DNA of 64,000 nucleotides from Carettochelys insculpta (taxonomy: Eukaryota; Chordata; Testudines; Carettochelyidae), in contig NC_134142.1 of the NCBI RefSeq assembly GCF_033958435.1, positions 103,676,501 to 103,740,500 of the forward strand. Reading direction: 5' to 3'. Both the position numbers and the translations under genes were made by a program. Position 1 is the first letter of the stretch, and each line of letters opens with the position of its first letter. Shown piece by piece: positions 11,887 through 22,286 of the stretch. The notes beneath the pieces are model-generated. The model had not been told where the DNA came from, made no database searches, and saw nothing but the letters and a program-made list of their open reading frames with translations.

Positions 11887-12078
11887 CAACGAGAAGTCCT
11901 GTGGCACCTTATAGCTTAACAGATATATTGGAGCATACACTTTTGTGGGCATAGACCCACTTAATCCGATGCATCCAATTGGAGCTTATGCTCCTATATA
12001 TCTGCTGATGTATAAAGTGTCACAGGGCTTGTCATTGTTTTTGCAGATACAGACTAATACAACTACCCCTCTGATGTT
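11887..12078. repeat. Dispersed inverted-repeat element (copy 1)
   Basis: It contains the block 'gtcctgtggcacctta' followed by a motif ending near GGAGCATA, then the reverse-complemented version further right ('gcttatgctcc', 'aaagtgtcacaggg'), ending in 'agatacagactaatac'. This is the same unit as at 12887-13115, more diverged. I recognise it as an amniote dispersed repeat but not with a certain family name. Confidence 0.7.
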
Positions 12079-12187
12079 TGTCAATGTAGCTTAAGAGATA
12101 TCTCTTCAATATGTTATAGAAAAATAGTTTAAAATTGTTCCTAATCAGAAAAACTGCATATACAGTCACATTCCAATGTACAATATA

Positions 12188-12430
12188 CAGTAAAAGCCGG
12201 TCATCTGGCATTTGCATAAATGGCACGCTCGGTTCACCAGTATCTGCCAGGCCAGTGACCATGGGGCTGGCTGCCAGGCCAGGGCTGGCAGCATTGGGGC
12301 TGGCTGCCCAGCCAGGCCAACATAGGTGGGGCCAGTGGAGTGGGCCAGGGGCCAAACTCCAGTAAATGACATATTTGATTTTCTGTCAACCCCTGTATCC
12401 TGGGGGTGCTGGATAATAAAACTTGTAGTG
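12188..12430. mobile_element. Tc1/mariner-type (pogo-like) MITE, 243 bp
   Basis: It starts CAGTAAAAGCCGG and ends in the reverse complement of CACTACAAGTTTT, with TA dinucleotides on both outer sides (12186-12187 and 12431-12432). The core (about 12240-12345) is GC-rich and made of degenerate repeats of GGGCTGGCTGCC. The element at 49735-50057 has the same termini and core style. Confidence 0.65.
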
Positions 12431-12886
12431 TATTCCAGAGGCTTTGATCCTGGGGCCTTTATTCAAGAGAAATATCTAAAGATGTAAAAGATATTTTCAC
12501 CAAGATAAGACTTCAGAACAGGACCTAATATTGGATTGGGCAACCCTACAAACTCTCATTCATATAAGTAACCTATAATCCTATAAATAGTCCCATTGCA
12601 GTCAATGGGAATATTCAGGGGAGGAAGGGTTTGCCTGATTGGAGACTCCATGGGATGCTGCATGTGACATGTGTGAGAATGGCATTCAAGTAAATAAGGA
12701 ACTGGTAAAATAATAACTCTCTAGTGAATAATTCATCAGGTACTAAATTTTGCAGTAATGATTATGGATGAATATGTTTTAGGGAATACACTCGAAGACA
12801 GCAGAGGTGCAACAAATAATGCACTGTCTCTGCTATACCTTTTCGCAAGTAAGCCCATATCAAAATGAATAAATGCAGGAAATATA

Positions 12887-13115
12887 CAAGAACAATAAGA
12901 GTCCTGTGGCACCTTATAGACTAGCAGATACTTTGGAGCATAAGCTGTCGTGGGCAAAGACCCGCTTCATCGGATGCGTGGGTGCTCCTCATGTGATGAA
13001 TTCATGCATCTGACGAAGCAAGTCTTTGCCCACGAAAGCTCATGCTCCAGATTATCTGCTAGTCTATAAAGTGCCACAGGACTTCTTGTTGTTTTTGAAG
13101 ACACAGACTAACTCT
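12887..13115. repeat. Dispersed inverted-repeat element (copy 2), hairpin-forming
   Basis: The left arm runs from about 12898 (AGTCCTGTGGCACCTTATAG) to about 12978. The right arm (about 13008-13085) is its imperfect reverse complement, ending 'gtgccacaggact'. The arms of about 80 bp flank a short loop. A single-arm relative lies at 54815-54905. Confidence 0.8.
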
Positions 13116-13299
13116 CTGACACTTGTCACCATGAAATGTACAGGAACGCTGGTTGGTGAGTCACTGTTACATCCTAAGAAGCTATAGGCAGGGTTCACAA
13201 AAGCACTCAAACACATTCTTAAATCCCTTTGGAGTTTAGTGACAGATACGTTTAAATGCTTTGCTGAATAGAGATGGACTTAAGCACAGTGACAATGGA

Positions 13300-13745
13300 A
13301 CATTTTTACAGTGGGGGGTGCTGAAAGCCAGTGGTGCCCACCGCAAAACTTTTATCTCAATCTTCCTTACTTCTGTCTGCGCCCCCTCACCCGCCAGAGC
13401 TCTGGGAGGTGGTGGGGGAAATGCTAACAGTGGTATGGGGGTCAAGGCTGAGAATCTGCGTATGGGGTCAGAAGCACAGCTCCTGGTAGGAGGCTGGGGG
13501 CAGGTGGGACCAGGGCTGTCTTGGGGGAGGCAGGGCCCAGGGCAACTCTCCCCAGCATGTTGCACGCCCTGCACCTTCTCTGCTCCTCTCTCACCCTGAC
13601 CCCTGACCTCCTCCCTGATGAGCCTGGCCAGGGATCACCTGGGGCAGGGGGTGGATGGCAGACAGCAGCAGCAGTCGCAGGAGGTCATCTCCCTGCCTCC
13701 CCAACACATGGTGTCTGCTATGCCCTCCCAGCCCACTGAGCCCCA
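13300..13745. repeat. GC-rich degenerate sequence, probable repeat interior
   Basis: A GC-rich block starting 'cagtggggggtgctga' stands out from AT-rich flanks. The open frames on both strands are low-complexity (proline/glycine rich). It looks like the interior of a decayed repeat, but I cannot name the family. Confidence 0.4.
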
Positions 13746-13774
13746 CTTCTCTGATGGTGTCTGTTGGACCACCT

Positions 13775-14430
13775 AGCTGCATCTACACGTGCACGCTACT
13801 TCGAAGTAGCGGCACCAACTTCGTTAGGCGTTAGGCGGCGAGACGTCGAAGTCGCTAACCTCATGAGGAGATAGGAATAGCGCCCTAGTTCGACGTTCAA
13901 CGTCGAAGTAGGGACCGTGTAGACGATCCGCGTCCCGCAACGTCGAAATTGCTGGGTCCTCCATGGCGGCCATCAGCTGGGGGGTTGAGAGATGCTCTCT
14001 CTGCAGCCCCTGCGGGGCTCTATGGTCACTGTGGGCAGCAGCCCTTAGCCCAGGGCTTCTGGCTGCTTCTGCGGCAGCTGGGGATCTATGCTGCAGGCAC
14101 AGGGTCTGCAACCAGTTGTCAGCTCTGTGTAACTTGTGTTGTTTAGTGCAAGTGTGTCTGGGAGGGGCCCTTTAAGGGCTTGCTGTTGAGTCCGCCCTGT
14201 GACCCTGTCTGCAGCTGTTCCTGGCATCCCTATTTCGATGTGTGCTACTTTGACGTGTAGACGTTCCCTCGCTGCGCCTATTTCGATGTTGGGCTGAGCA
14301 AAGTCGAAGTTGAACATGGACGTTGCTGGCCCTGGAGGACGTGTAGACGTTATTCATCGAAATAGACTATTTCAATGTCGCAACATCGAAATAAGCTATT
14401 TCGATGTTGGCTGCACGTGTAGACGTAGCC
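13775..14430 (-). mobile_element. Harbinger MITE, 656 bp (copy B)
   Basis: Same family as copy A in reverse orientation. The ends are AGCTGCATCTACACGTG and the reverse complement of GGCTACGTCTACACGTG, flanked by CCT duplications (13772-13774, 14431-14433). About 55 bp of the transposase-distal subterminal region present in copies A, C and D are missing near 13820. The 31-bp palindrome (13883-13913) is nearly intact. Confidence 0.88.
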
Positions 14431-14919
14431 CCTGTGCCCTGCCCCAGTTAATCCTGCCTCACCACGTCCAAGAATGCAATGGCTCTAGGTGGGCCCCAAT
14501 GTGCAGGACCAGGAACAGATTGCTGGGCATGGGGCTAGCAGTGCTGGGATCCTGGGTGAGGGGTGGCAGCTGGGAACCCACCACAGCTGGGGGAAGGGTG
14601 CGACAGCACTTCTGCACCCACAGTTCCAATGCCTAAGCATGTATTTGAAGAGAAGCATATATGCGTGTGGGCTTTTCTGAATGAGGGCCTATGCCGTAAG
14701 ATGGAGCCGCTTGGTATGTGCCACAGCTAAAGGCAGAAAAAGCAGATTTGTGGTGTGATGTGACTGTATACTATTACATAAAATTATAGCTTGCACCTCC
14801 CTGGGCCAGCGTGGGCGGGTACTGACTATCCAAAATAATAGAATTTGCTGCACCAGGGGAAATTTCCTGTCACTAGCCTCCAGCCCACCAAACTTCCCCC
14901 TCCCACCGCACTGGGCAGC

Positions 14920-15518
14920 TCACCATTCAGTAGTGTGTGTGTGCCCTGGCCTAGGCTGCTGCTGGGCTCCCGCTCATGCTGCTGGAGGACATTGGCTCCA
15001 ACTCTGGCCCAGCAGGGTTGCTGGGACATGGTTCCAGCCCCACAAGGCTGCCCAAAGAAGCTGTTTCCATCCTGGCATGGCTGCTCCTGGCCTCTGCCCT
15101 GGCTCTGGCCCCGTGGAACTGCCAGGGAAGCTGGCTGCAGCTGTGGCCATGTGGGGTCCCCGGGACTCAGCTCCGATCCCATAGGGCTGCCAGGGGAGTC
15201 CGTTGCTGGATCCAGCCCCAGTTCCGGCCCTATGACGCTGCCCCAGAGGAAGCTGCAGCCATGCACAGCTGCCCCAGCCCCAGCCCCGCAGAGCTGTCTG
15301 GGGACACTGGCCCTGGACCTGCATGGCTGCCCACCTCCCCTGAGTTGCTAGGGGATGTGGGCAGCCCGAGACACTGGCCCCCGACCCCCGGAGGTGCCTG
15401 AGGACATGGGCTGCAGATTGCCCTCCTGCCCACCTCTCCAGTCCAGGAACATTCCTGGTCCTGTTAGACAAGGGAAGGTGCCAGGCCAGGGAATGCCGGT
15501 TTTAGAAGGTACAACCTG
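14920..15518. mobile_element. Tc1/mariner-type MITE, right end with minisatellite core
   Basis: The right end (15518) is the reverse complement of CAGGTTGTACCTTCTAAAAC, followed by TA, and resembles the CAGGTTGAACCTCTC termini at 28868, 48408 and 57345. The 'ccaggaacattcctgg' segment just inside also fits that family. About 14920-15430 is a GC-rich degenerate tandem array built on CTGGCTGCAGCTG-like units. I did not find the left TIR. Confidence 0.5.
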
Positions 15519-16479
15519 TACCTAGAAACCTCTTTCCCCCAGTGTCCTGTGAATTTGCTCAAGGGCCAGTATGACATTACAAAGAGGTAATATAAGCACC
15601 ACTGTAGTATAATAACAATAATAATAAAAGAGGAAATCATAGTCTTATATTTCAAACAAAAATGAAGGAAGAAGTCCAATAGAAAAAAAGAGCGGATAAG
15701 ATTTAGGGAGTGTGAAAGTTTTAAACGTTGGCCAACAGTGGACATAAAACCAAACCTCTTCACGATGTAAAAATCTTGAATGTAATTTATTTATTTATTA
15801 AGAAATGGGGATAATGGACTGAGATAGGTGCTAGGGGCAGTGTTGCAAGTCACTTGGGCTGCCTTGACGGTAACGTACGAGTACAGACTTAGATCTATAT
15901 TTTTCAAGGAAGCACTGCAGTGAGAAAGATGGCCTCTTAAAACTGAATCTTGCCAATTTGACAGATCCAAAATCCAAGTCGAAATTTCAGTAGGAGGGGA
16001 TAGATCCTTTAATAAACCAAATGATGAGCCTTAGATCATCACAACCCCATCCCAGTCTGGACGCTGGGCAAAGACAACTTTGGCAGTGAGAATCATGTGT
16101 TTTTGGTCCTGACCTGTGGTGACTGAAGGGTCTTCAAGTCAAACGAGCAGCTGTGAGCAGAAGGCAAACCCCAGAGACAAAGTCAGTTCAACAGGCCATA
16201 GAAATAAAAAGACTAAGGAAATAAGGAATAACATTTTACTTTACTAATGTTCAATAGCTCATAATGTAGGACCATCCAAAGTGAGAAGGTGGGACAGGGA
16301 GCGATGTTTTCTTATCAGACCAAGTGTAGAAAGGAAAGAATGACTGATCAGAACAGAACTCTTTTGTCTGTGTAAAGGAAAAATGGGCCTTTATTTCAGA
16401 GTTAAAGCGCAGAAGGGACCACTTTTGTTCTTCTTTGTCCTTTGTTTTTCCAGGTCCTCCCTTATTTTGAGCTGCAACA

Positions 16480-16511
16480 GAAAGAAAGAAAAAGAAAGAA
16501 AGAAAGAAAGA
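16480..16511. repeat. (AAAG)n microsatellite
   Basis: A nearly pure tetranucleotide run of about eight units, with one extra A. Confidence 0.9.
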
Positions 16512-16934
16512 ACGAAGCCCAGCCCAGTGACATCTGCTGAAAAGCTGTTATGATCCATGTAACTGCACAATCCACGACATAGGTATATTTCCTATCAAAG
16601 GGGGTGGGAATCAAATGTTAATTCAATTCTGTTCAGCTGGTATCATTCATTTTTAATGCCTGGCTTCATTCTGGTGGCAGCAGTTAGTGTGGGCTGTAGC
16701 AAAGCTTTAGTTCTGTCTATGACTCATTGGAAACAAGTTGTAGATATGCCTTTATTGTTAAGTGATTCAGGTTGCAGATATTTTTTGTCCTTTCATTTAA
16801 TAGATTATAATTTTGAAGAGGAAAGCAAACCATTTTAGGATGCTTAAATGCCCTGCAGTAAAATAGTACTTCATAATAGAATTGGAAACACTGCTTAAGA
16901 AGCCAAAGACCTACTTGGTACATGTTATAGTTCT

Positions 16935-17215
16935 AAGCATATGCCTAAAGCCCTGCAAATCCATGGATATCTACTTTATATTTGCAGATATCCACTTATG
17001 CAGGTGGATATCTGTGGCTCATTTTTTGCAGATACAAATGCAGATGCGGTTACAAAGTCTGAATCTAGAACCTTGCAAATATGTGGAGATCCATTTTATA
17101 CCTGTAGGTATCTACATCTGTGGATATCAGTGTGGAGAGCCGTGCCTCGTTTGTGTGGATACAGATGCCGATATAAATTTGTATCTGTGCAGGGACCTAC
17201 ATATGCACATCTTAT
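16935..17215. repeat. Degenerate duplicated repeat with GATATC motifs
   Basis: Phrases such as 'ccctgcaaatcc', 'atggatatct', 'gcagatatcc' and 'gtggatatct' recur twice or more with drift, suggesting two diverged copies of a roughly 120-150 bp unit. The repeats keep frames open on the plus strand, but no protein domain is present. Confidence 0.5.
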
Positions 17216-17320
17216 TATTCAAATCTTCTTGGTATGCATTTTTTGTTTCAGTTTTCATTTGTGGGTCACTGGGAGGTCTCAAAAATATGGGTTTTAATTT
17301 TGTTTATTACCTTGACACGT

Positions 17321-17342
17321 GTATGTGTGTGTGTGTGTGTGT
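17321..17342. repeat. (GT)n microsatellite
   Basis: A GT dinucleotide run of about 11 units, with one A interruption near the start. Confidence 0.9.
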
Positions 17343-18460
17343 ACATAAGACTGCTGTTTTTGCATTTTCCACAGTGAATGTGCCTTCAACCTTTGTTACT
17401 ATCTTGCTGTAGGATTGTGTTACGGACTCCTGGCAAGTCCAAATATTGTTTCCTTGAAATGATAGATGTCTTTTTCCAGCTGCTAGGATTCTACCTAGTT
17501 CTTGAGTTGGAGATTGTTGTAACGGTTGTGTTTCACACTTTAGTTTCTTCAGTTCACTCTAAAAGGGATCATTCCATAGTTCTTTACTATATAAAAGGGA
17601 TTGCGGGGGGGAATGGTGTAGAAATAATTTGGTCTAGAAATAATTAGGTCAAGATCTTTCCTGAATAGAGGCCTTCCAAAAATTTTTGATGTTTGTGGAC
17701 TGTAGCAGATTTTTGTGCAATCCCAGTCTATTGGACTGAAACAGTTCAATATCTAGTAACTGCAGTTCTGTGCTCTATTTGATCCAGATATTTCTCCACA
17801 TGAACTACTCCGCCATCTAGATTATTTATTCTGGAGGTCAGCCTTAATTTTATTTTTTCACCAAGACATTCTATTACAGAGGTAATCTGCTTATTATGTG
17901 GTGGGATTCCAGGCTTTTGGTGTTCTTGCATGATTAGATTCAGTTGGTGGGTTCCACTATGTTTTTTTGCTGTATTAAGACTGACCTCAGTAGGGGTAAT
18001 TTGAATTTTGTAGCATCTTTCAGTTCTCACATGGATGTTGCCAAAATCTGTTCTCAGGAGATTTCAGCCTGAAATAGTGAAAATCTCATAGGAACGGTTT
18101 ATGAGTTTTTCAGCTCTCAGGCTGTGTCTACATGTGTCAGTTCTTCCGGAAGAGGATCTTCTGGAAGCCATCTTCAGGAAGATCATCTTCTGGAAGAGAG
18201 CATCTACACATAAAGTGTCTCCTGAAAGAGCTGCCAGGTCTTCTGGAAGATCCCGTCCACACATGCATGGATGCTTTTCTGGAAGAAAAGGGCAGGAAAC
18301 GCCTCAGACGGAGTCACCAGACTAGAGAGCACTTCCCAGGCACCAGCCATGCAGCCAGTTAAAGGGCCTCCCCCAACAGCCCCTCTCTATACTAGCCACT
18401 GAGGCCCATTGTGCTGCTTCCAGCATAGTTTGCCATCCTGCTGATCTTGCAATAGCCCAC

Positions 18461-19700
18461 GTGCTGGCCAAGAACCCCGAGCCCCTTCAGCAGCACAGGC
18501 TCACCCTGACAAGGGTGCTGGGGAGACTCCTAGCCATGCTCCTCAGCCTGCTACATGAACGCTACATGAGCACTGAGGGCCCTGACCCAGTCCTGGCCCT
18601 GCCGGGCCCCTGGGAGCCCATCCCTCATGACTGGACCCATGCCACCAGCAGCGGCTGGTGGGACTGGGTGGTAATGGCACAGTGGGATGATGAATGGTGG
18701 AAGCAGAGCTTGTGCATGGTGAAGGGCACATTCTGTGAGATCTGTGCCTGGCTGGCCCCTCTGCTTCACCACCAGGATATGGGGATGTGTCCAACCTCCC
18801 AGTGGAGAAGCACCTACCTGTCGCTACCTGGAAGTTGGCCACCCCAGATAGCTACTGCTCTGTGGAGCAGCAATTCGGGGTGGGCAGGTCCACCGTTGGG
18901 GCCATCATACTGGGGGTAAGCCACATTCTGTGTCTGAGCCCAGCTCAAGGAGCAGGGAGTGGGGTGTCAGGCAATGGGGACCCAGGGACCTGGGGGGGGC
19001 CTGGACATACACAGTGGACCCCAACACCCCACCCATAAACAAGCCCGCTCCCAGAGGGGCACCCTACCGGGGGGGGGCAAAGGGAAGAAGAGACTGGGGG
19101 TGGAGGGGACAGCCAGGGACTGGCCTGGGGTATCCCTGTGCACATCCACAAACATGCACACTCCCTGTCCCATGCAGGCTGTGAGAGCCATCAACAACAT
19201 GCTCGTGTGGTGGCTCATGTGCCTTGCGGACCTTGATGCAGCCATGGCGGCCTTCACAGACCTCAGCTTCCCCCAGTGTTTTGAGGCATTGCACGGCATC
19301 CATGTCCACATCAGGGCCCCGGCCCACTGCACCGACCAATATGTCAACCACAAGGGGTACCACTCGATTCTGCTTGAGGCACTGGTGGATGCTCAAGGCC
19401 AGTTCACCAAAGTCTATGTTGGCTGGCCTGGCCAGACACACAATGCCCGCATCTTTTGGAACTTCTCCCTGTGCCACCGGATGGAGGCGGGCACATACAT
19501 CTCCCACTGGGATCTTGTCACTGGTGATGTCACCATCCTGCTATGCCTGGTAGCTGATGCAACGTACCCCTGCAGCTGTGGCTGCAGCGCCCCTACACTG
19601 GGCACCTGACCCCATCCCAGGAGCTCTTCAGCACCTGGCTGGGATGCACCTGGAACACAGTGGCATGTGCCTTCAAGTGCCTAAAGGCACAGTTCTGATT
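18461..19700 (+). pseudogene. Harbinger transposase of element 3, inactive
   Basis: A two-exon DDE_4-type transposase. Exon 1 carries the conserved SGWWDWVV block and, after a frameshift near 18785, the ATPDSY and GRSTVGAI motifs. It ends at 18915 before GTAAG. Exon 2 starts after CAG at 19177 and runs through NHKGYHSILLEALVD and KVYVGWPG. Compared with the better copy at 38737-39492, the first catalytic Asp (LDGTH) is His here (LHGIH, 19292-19294). The second (THDA) is Asn (THNA, 19442-19444). The Glu of VECTFGRLK is Ala (VACAFKCLK, about 19663), after another frameshift near 19590. It therefore cannot catalyse strand transfer, even apart from the frame breaks. Confidence 0.85.
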
Positions 19701-20043
19701 CCTCCTCACGTACCTTGATGTGGGGGGTGGAGAACATCCCACAGTTCATGGCCGCCTGCCGCACTCTCCACAAGCTCACTGAGACGCATGAGGGGACACA
19801 GCATTAGGGTGGGATGGTCCCGCTGCCGCAGGAGTAAGAACAGCCGCCCACAGCCCGCAACTGGCTGCTCCACTGGGTTGGGGTCCGTGTCTGTGAGGCT
19901 CTCTGGGAGGTCTTCACCCATGGGATCACTGGGCTGGGCACCCACACAGGTCCCTCTCCATCCCCCAATGAACAGGGACATAGGGGTGCCTCATAAAACT
20001 GTATTATGTAAGTAACTAACCAGAGTAATGTGTATATATAAAC

Positions 20044-20049
20044 AATAAA
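20044..20049 (+). promoter_or_regulatory. Possible polyadenylation signal AATAAA
   Basis: AATAAA lies downstream of the transposase remnant, equivalent to the signals after the transposase in the other two copies. Confidence 0.45.
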
Positions 20050-20083
20050 AGTACTTCAACATAATGCAAGGGAGTGGGGTTAA

Positions 20084-21780
20084 CTATTTACACGGGCGGG
20101 CCATCCGGGGAGCAGGTGTGTAATTACAGGGTGTGGAAGGGGATGGGAAGGGAGGGGCCCCTACTTGAGGGCCGTTGGGGCCCCAATGGGGAGGGGAGCA
20201 TGGGGAGGTGGTGATGGGCAGCCAGTGGCATGTCCTCAATGGGTGGGGCAGAGGGGATGTTTCCTGGGGCAGGGGAGCACCATGGGGCCCGCTATGGCCA
20301 GTAACCAGGCCCCCAGGTCTCAAAGGGCCTCCGCAGGAAGATCCCAGGGAAGGAGGGCCGCTAGGGCCTCAGGGGTGGGCATAGCTCGGGCCTCAGGGAC
20401 AGCAGGGAGGCAAGGGGGTCAGCAACAGGGAGGGTGGGAGGAGGGGGTGAGGGGGTGTCAGGAGGAGGGAGTAAGGGAGGCAGGTGTGGCCCCTCACACC
20501 TGGCAGAGCATCCCCACCACCTCCCCCCACGTGTCCCAGTGCCACTATAGGTCCTCCACCTCCAGGGTCAGGTGCCTCTCCACCACATCATTTTGGTGGT
20601 AGAGGCTGGCCACAAATGCTACTGCCTCCTCTGCCAGGCTCTGGCAGCAGACTCTCCAAAGCTGCTGGGCTGCAGCTATGTGCGTGGGTCATACCTCACC
20701 TGGGAGACTTCCAGCACCTCCAGCCTGCATACTGCCAGCTGTCCCCGGGTTCCTCCGGTGCCTCTCCTGTCCCCGGGATGGAGCTGCTTTAAGACGGCAG
20801 GGTAGGGGGGAAGGGGGATTAGAGCCCCAGCAAAGCCCTGTGTGACAGTCTCCTGGACCCCCTGGGAACCTCCTCCTGGGCCAGACCCAGGAGGCACGGT
20901 GGCATGGTGGCCTGGGCAGCCCCTCACCTTAGGCAAGCTGCCACCCATGAAGGGCTCTGGGTGGGAATGGGGAACTGGGTGAGAGGTATATGGTTGGGCA
21001 CAGAGGGCTCCATGCCTGGGGTGTGGGTAGGCTGGGTGCAGCTGTACACCCTGGGTTCCCTCCTGCATGGACCTGCATGTGCAGAGGTTCCCAGGGGGTG
21101 AGTGCAGGGTGCCCTTCAGCTTGCCTGGGGCCCCGGGGTGCACTCTGATGTGAGGCATTCAGGGGAGTGTGGTAGGAGGGCCTGCATGTGCCCCCACTGG
21201 AGGATGCCCCATGCCACACGCTTACCTGGCATGACCTCATATAGGTCTGAGGATACCCGGCTGGACATGGCCCAGCTGCTCGCTGCTGAGGCCAGGGCTA
21301 TCACCAGTGTCCCCTCATGGGAAGAGTCATCCAAAGGTCCCTGGGGCTGGCTGGTGGTCTTGCCCTTCTCCCTGGCCTCTTCGGAGGAGCTGCCATCTTC
21401 CCCCTCTGGTGTGGCAGGGCAGCCTATGGCTGCCATGTCCATGAAGTGGTATGGTTCAGTGGTGAAGTGCCATCGCCCACCAGGACATCCCTCCGTTCCC
21501 TATGATAGGGACACCTGGATGGGCTGGCCCTGGAGTGATGGCTGCTGTCCCTAGCCTGTGCATATCCCTGGCACAGTTCTTTGATCTTGCACCAGACCTA
21601 GTCTGCGGTCCAGGCAGGATGGCTACGGGTGGCCAGGGCTGTGGTCAGCTGGGTGCAGGCGGAAGCATTTCGCCGGTGCCTCAACGTGTCTCTCAAGACA
21701 TCTACCTCACATCAGAGTGCGTGGAGGTCTCGCAGCTCTGGCTGTGTTGAGGTGGGGGCTCTCTTCTTACGGGGCTGCTC
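20084..21780 (-). pseudogene. Myb/SANT-like protein of Harbinger element 3, degenerate
   Basis: On the minus strand from about 21770, decayed pieces of the trihelix domain can be read: QPELRDLHAL, HRRNASA, then after a stop VWCKIKELCQGYAQARDSSHH. The last piece matches VRSKVKELRQGYTRARDAASQ in the copy at 39799-41303. An acidic, Ser/Glu-rich stretch (EGEDGSSSEEA) follows at about 21400, comparable to EEEEGDFSSDGG there. The C-terminal exon falls between about 20780 and 20084. Stops and frameshifts are frequent, so this is a relic. Confidence 0.65.
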
Positions 21781-22286
21781 CCCCTCTGGGCTACTGTCAT
21801 CTGACCCCCCAGGGCTGCCCTTGGGGCATGAGAGGTGGGGTCTGGCTGCTGGCCATGCTGCTGCTGGCCATCAATTCTGGGGTTGCAGTAGGCTGGGTGC
21901 TGCAGCCCAGTACATGCTGCCAGCCAGTCTGCTTCCTGCTCTGGGGTTTCTAGGTCCTTTCAGCTTTAACTGCTGCTGGAAGCAGGCACCATAGAGACCC
22001 CAGGAGCTTGTTAGATTGTCTCCTGGCTCCAATGGGGAGCTGCCATGGTAGGCAGCTTCTTCTGGAAGAAGTGTTCTGCAAGTGTCCACAAGTGCTTTCT
22101 TCCGGAAGAATCTGCTGGGAGAAGCTGTTTATCCCCTTGCAAGCCTGGCATTAGGGATCCAGGAGAAGTGGTGATTTCTTCCCGATTCCTTCCGGAAGAG
22201 TGCCTTACACATGTGGACACTCCCGAGATCTTCTGGAAGAAGTCTGTGTTCTTCTGGAAGATCTGACACATGCAGATGCAGCCTCA

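Larger units (their letters stand above)
15519..18116. other. Unannotated AT-rich sequence with microsatellites
   Basis: About 2.6 kb with no gene recognised. It includes the AAAG and GT microsatellites and the degenerate repeat block at 16935-17215, listed separately. Confidence 0.4.
18120..22283 (+). mobile_element. PIF/Harbinger DNA transposon, degenerate copy (element 3)
   Basis: A 4.16-kb element. The TIR is GGCTGTGTCTACATGTGTC on the left; the right end reverse complements to GGCTGCATCTGCATGTGTC. Perfect TCA duplications flank it (18117-18119 and 22284-22286). Subterminal motifs are TTCTTCCGGAAGA palindromes and half sites, unlike the TTCGAA type in the other two large copies. The internal layout is transposase exon 1 and exon 2 on plus, then a convergent Myb/SANT gene on minus. 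All genes are decayed. Confidence 0.9.

Noticed and set aside
11887..13115. Possible CRISPR-like or tandem array from repeated blocks
   Set aside because: The repeats are inverted and dispersed, with no regular spacing, and the genome is eukaryotic.
14845..15471. Overlapping frames of 140-168 codons on both strands
   Set aside because: All lie in a degenerate GC-rich tandem repeat; no frame is favoured and no domain is visible.
16882..17412. 176-codon plus-strand frame
   Set aside because: Cys/Tyr-rich translation of a duplicated AT-rich repeat; no start context, splice or domain support.
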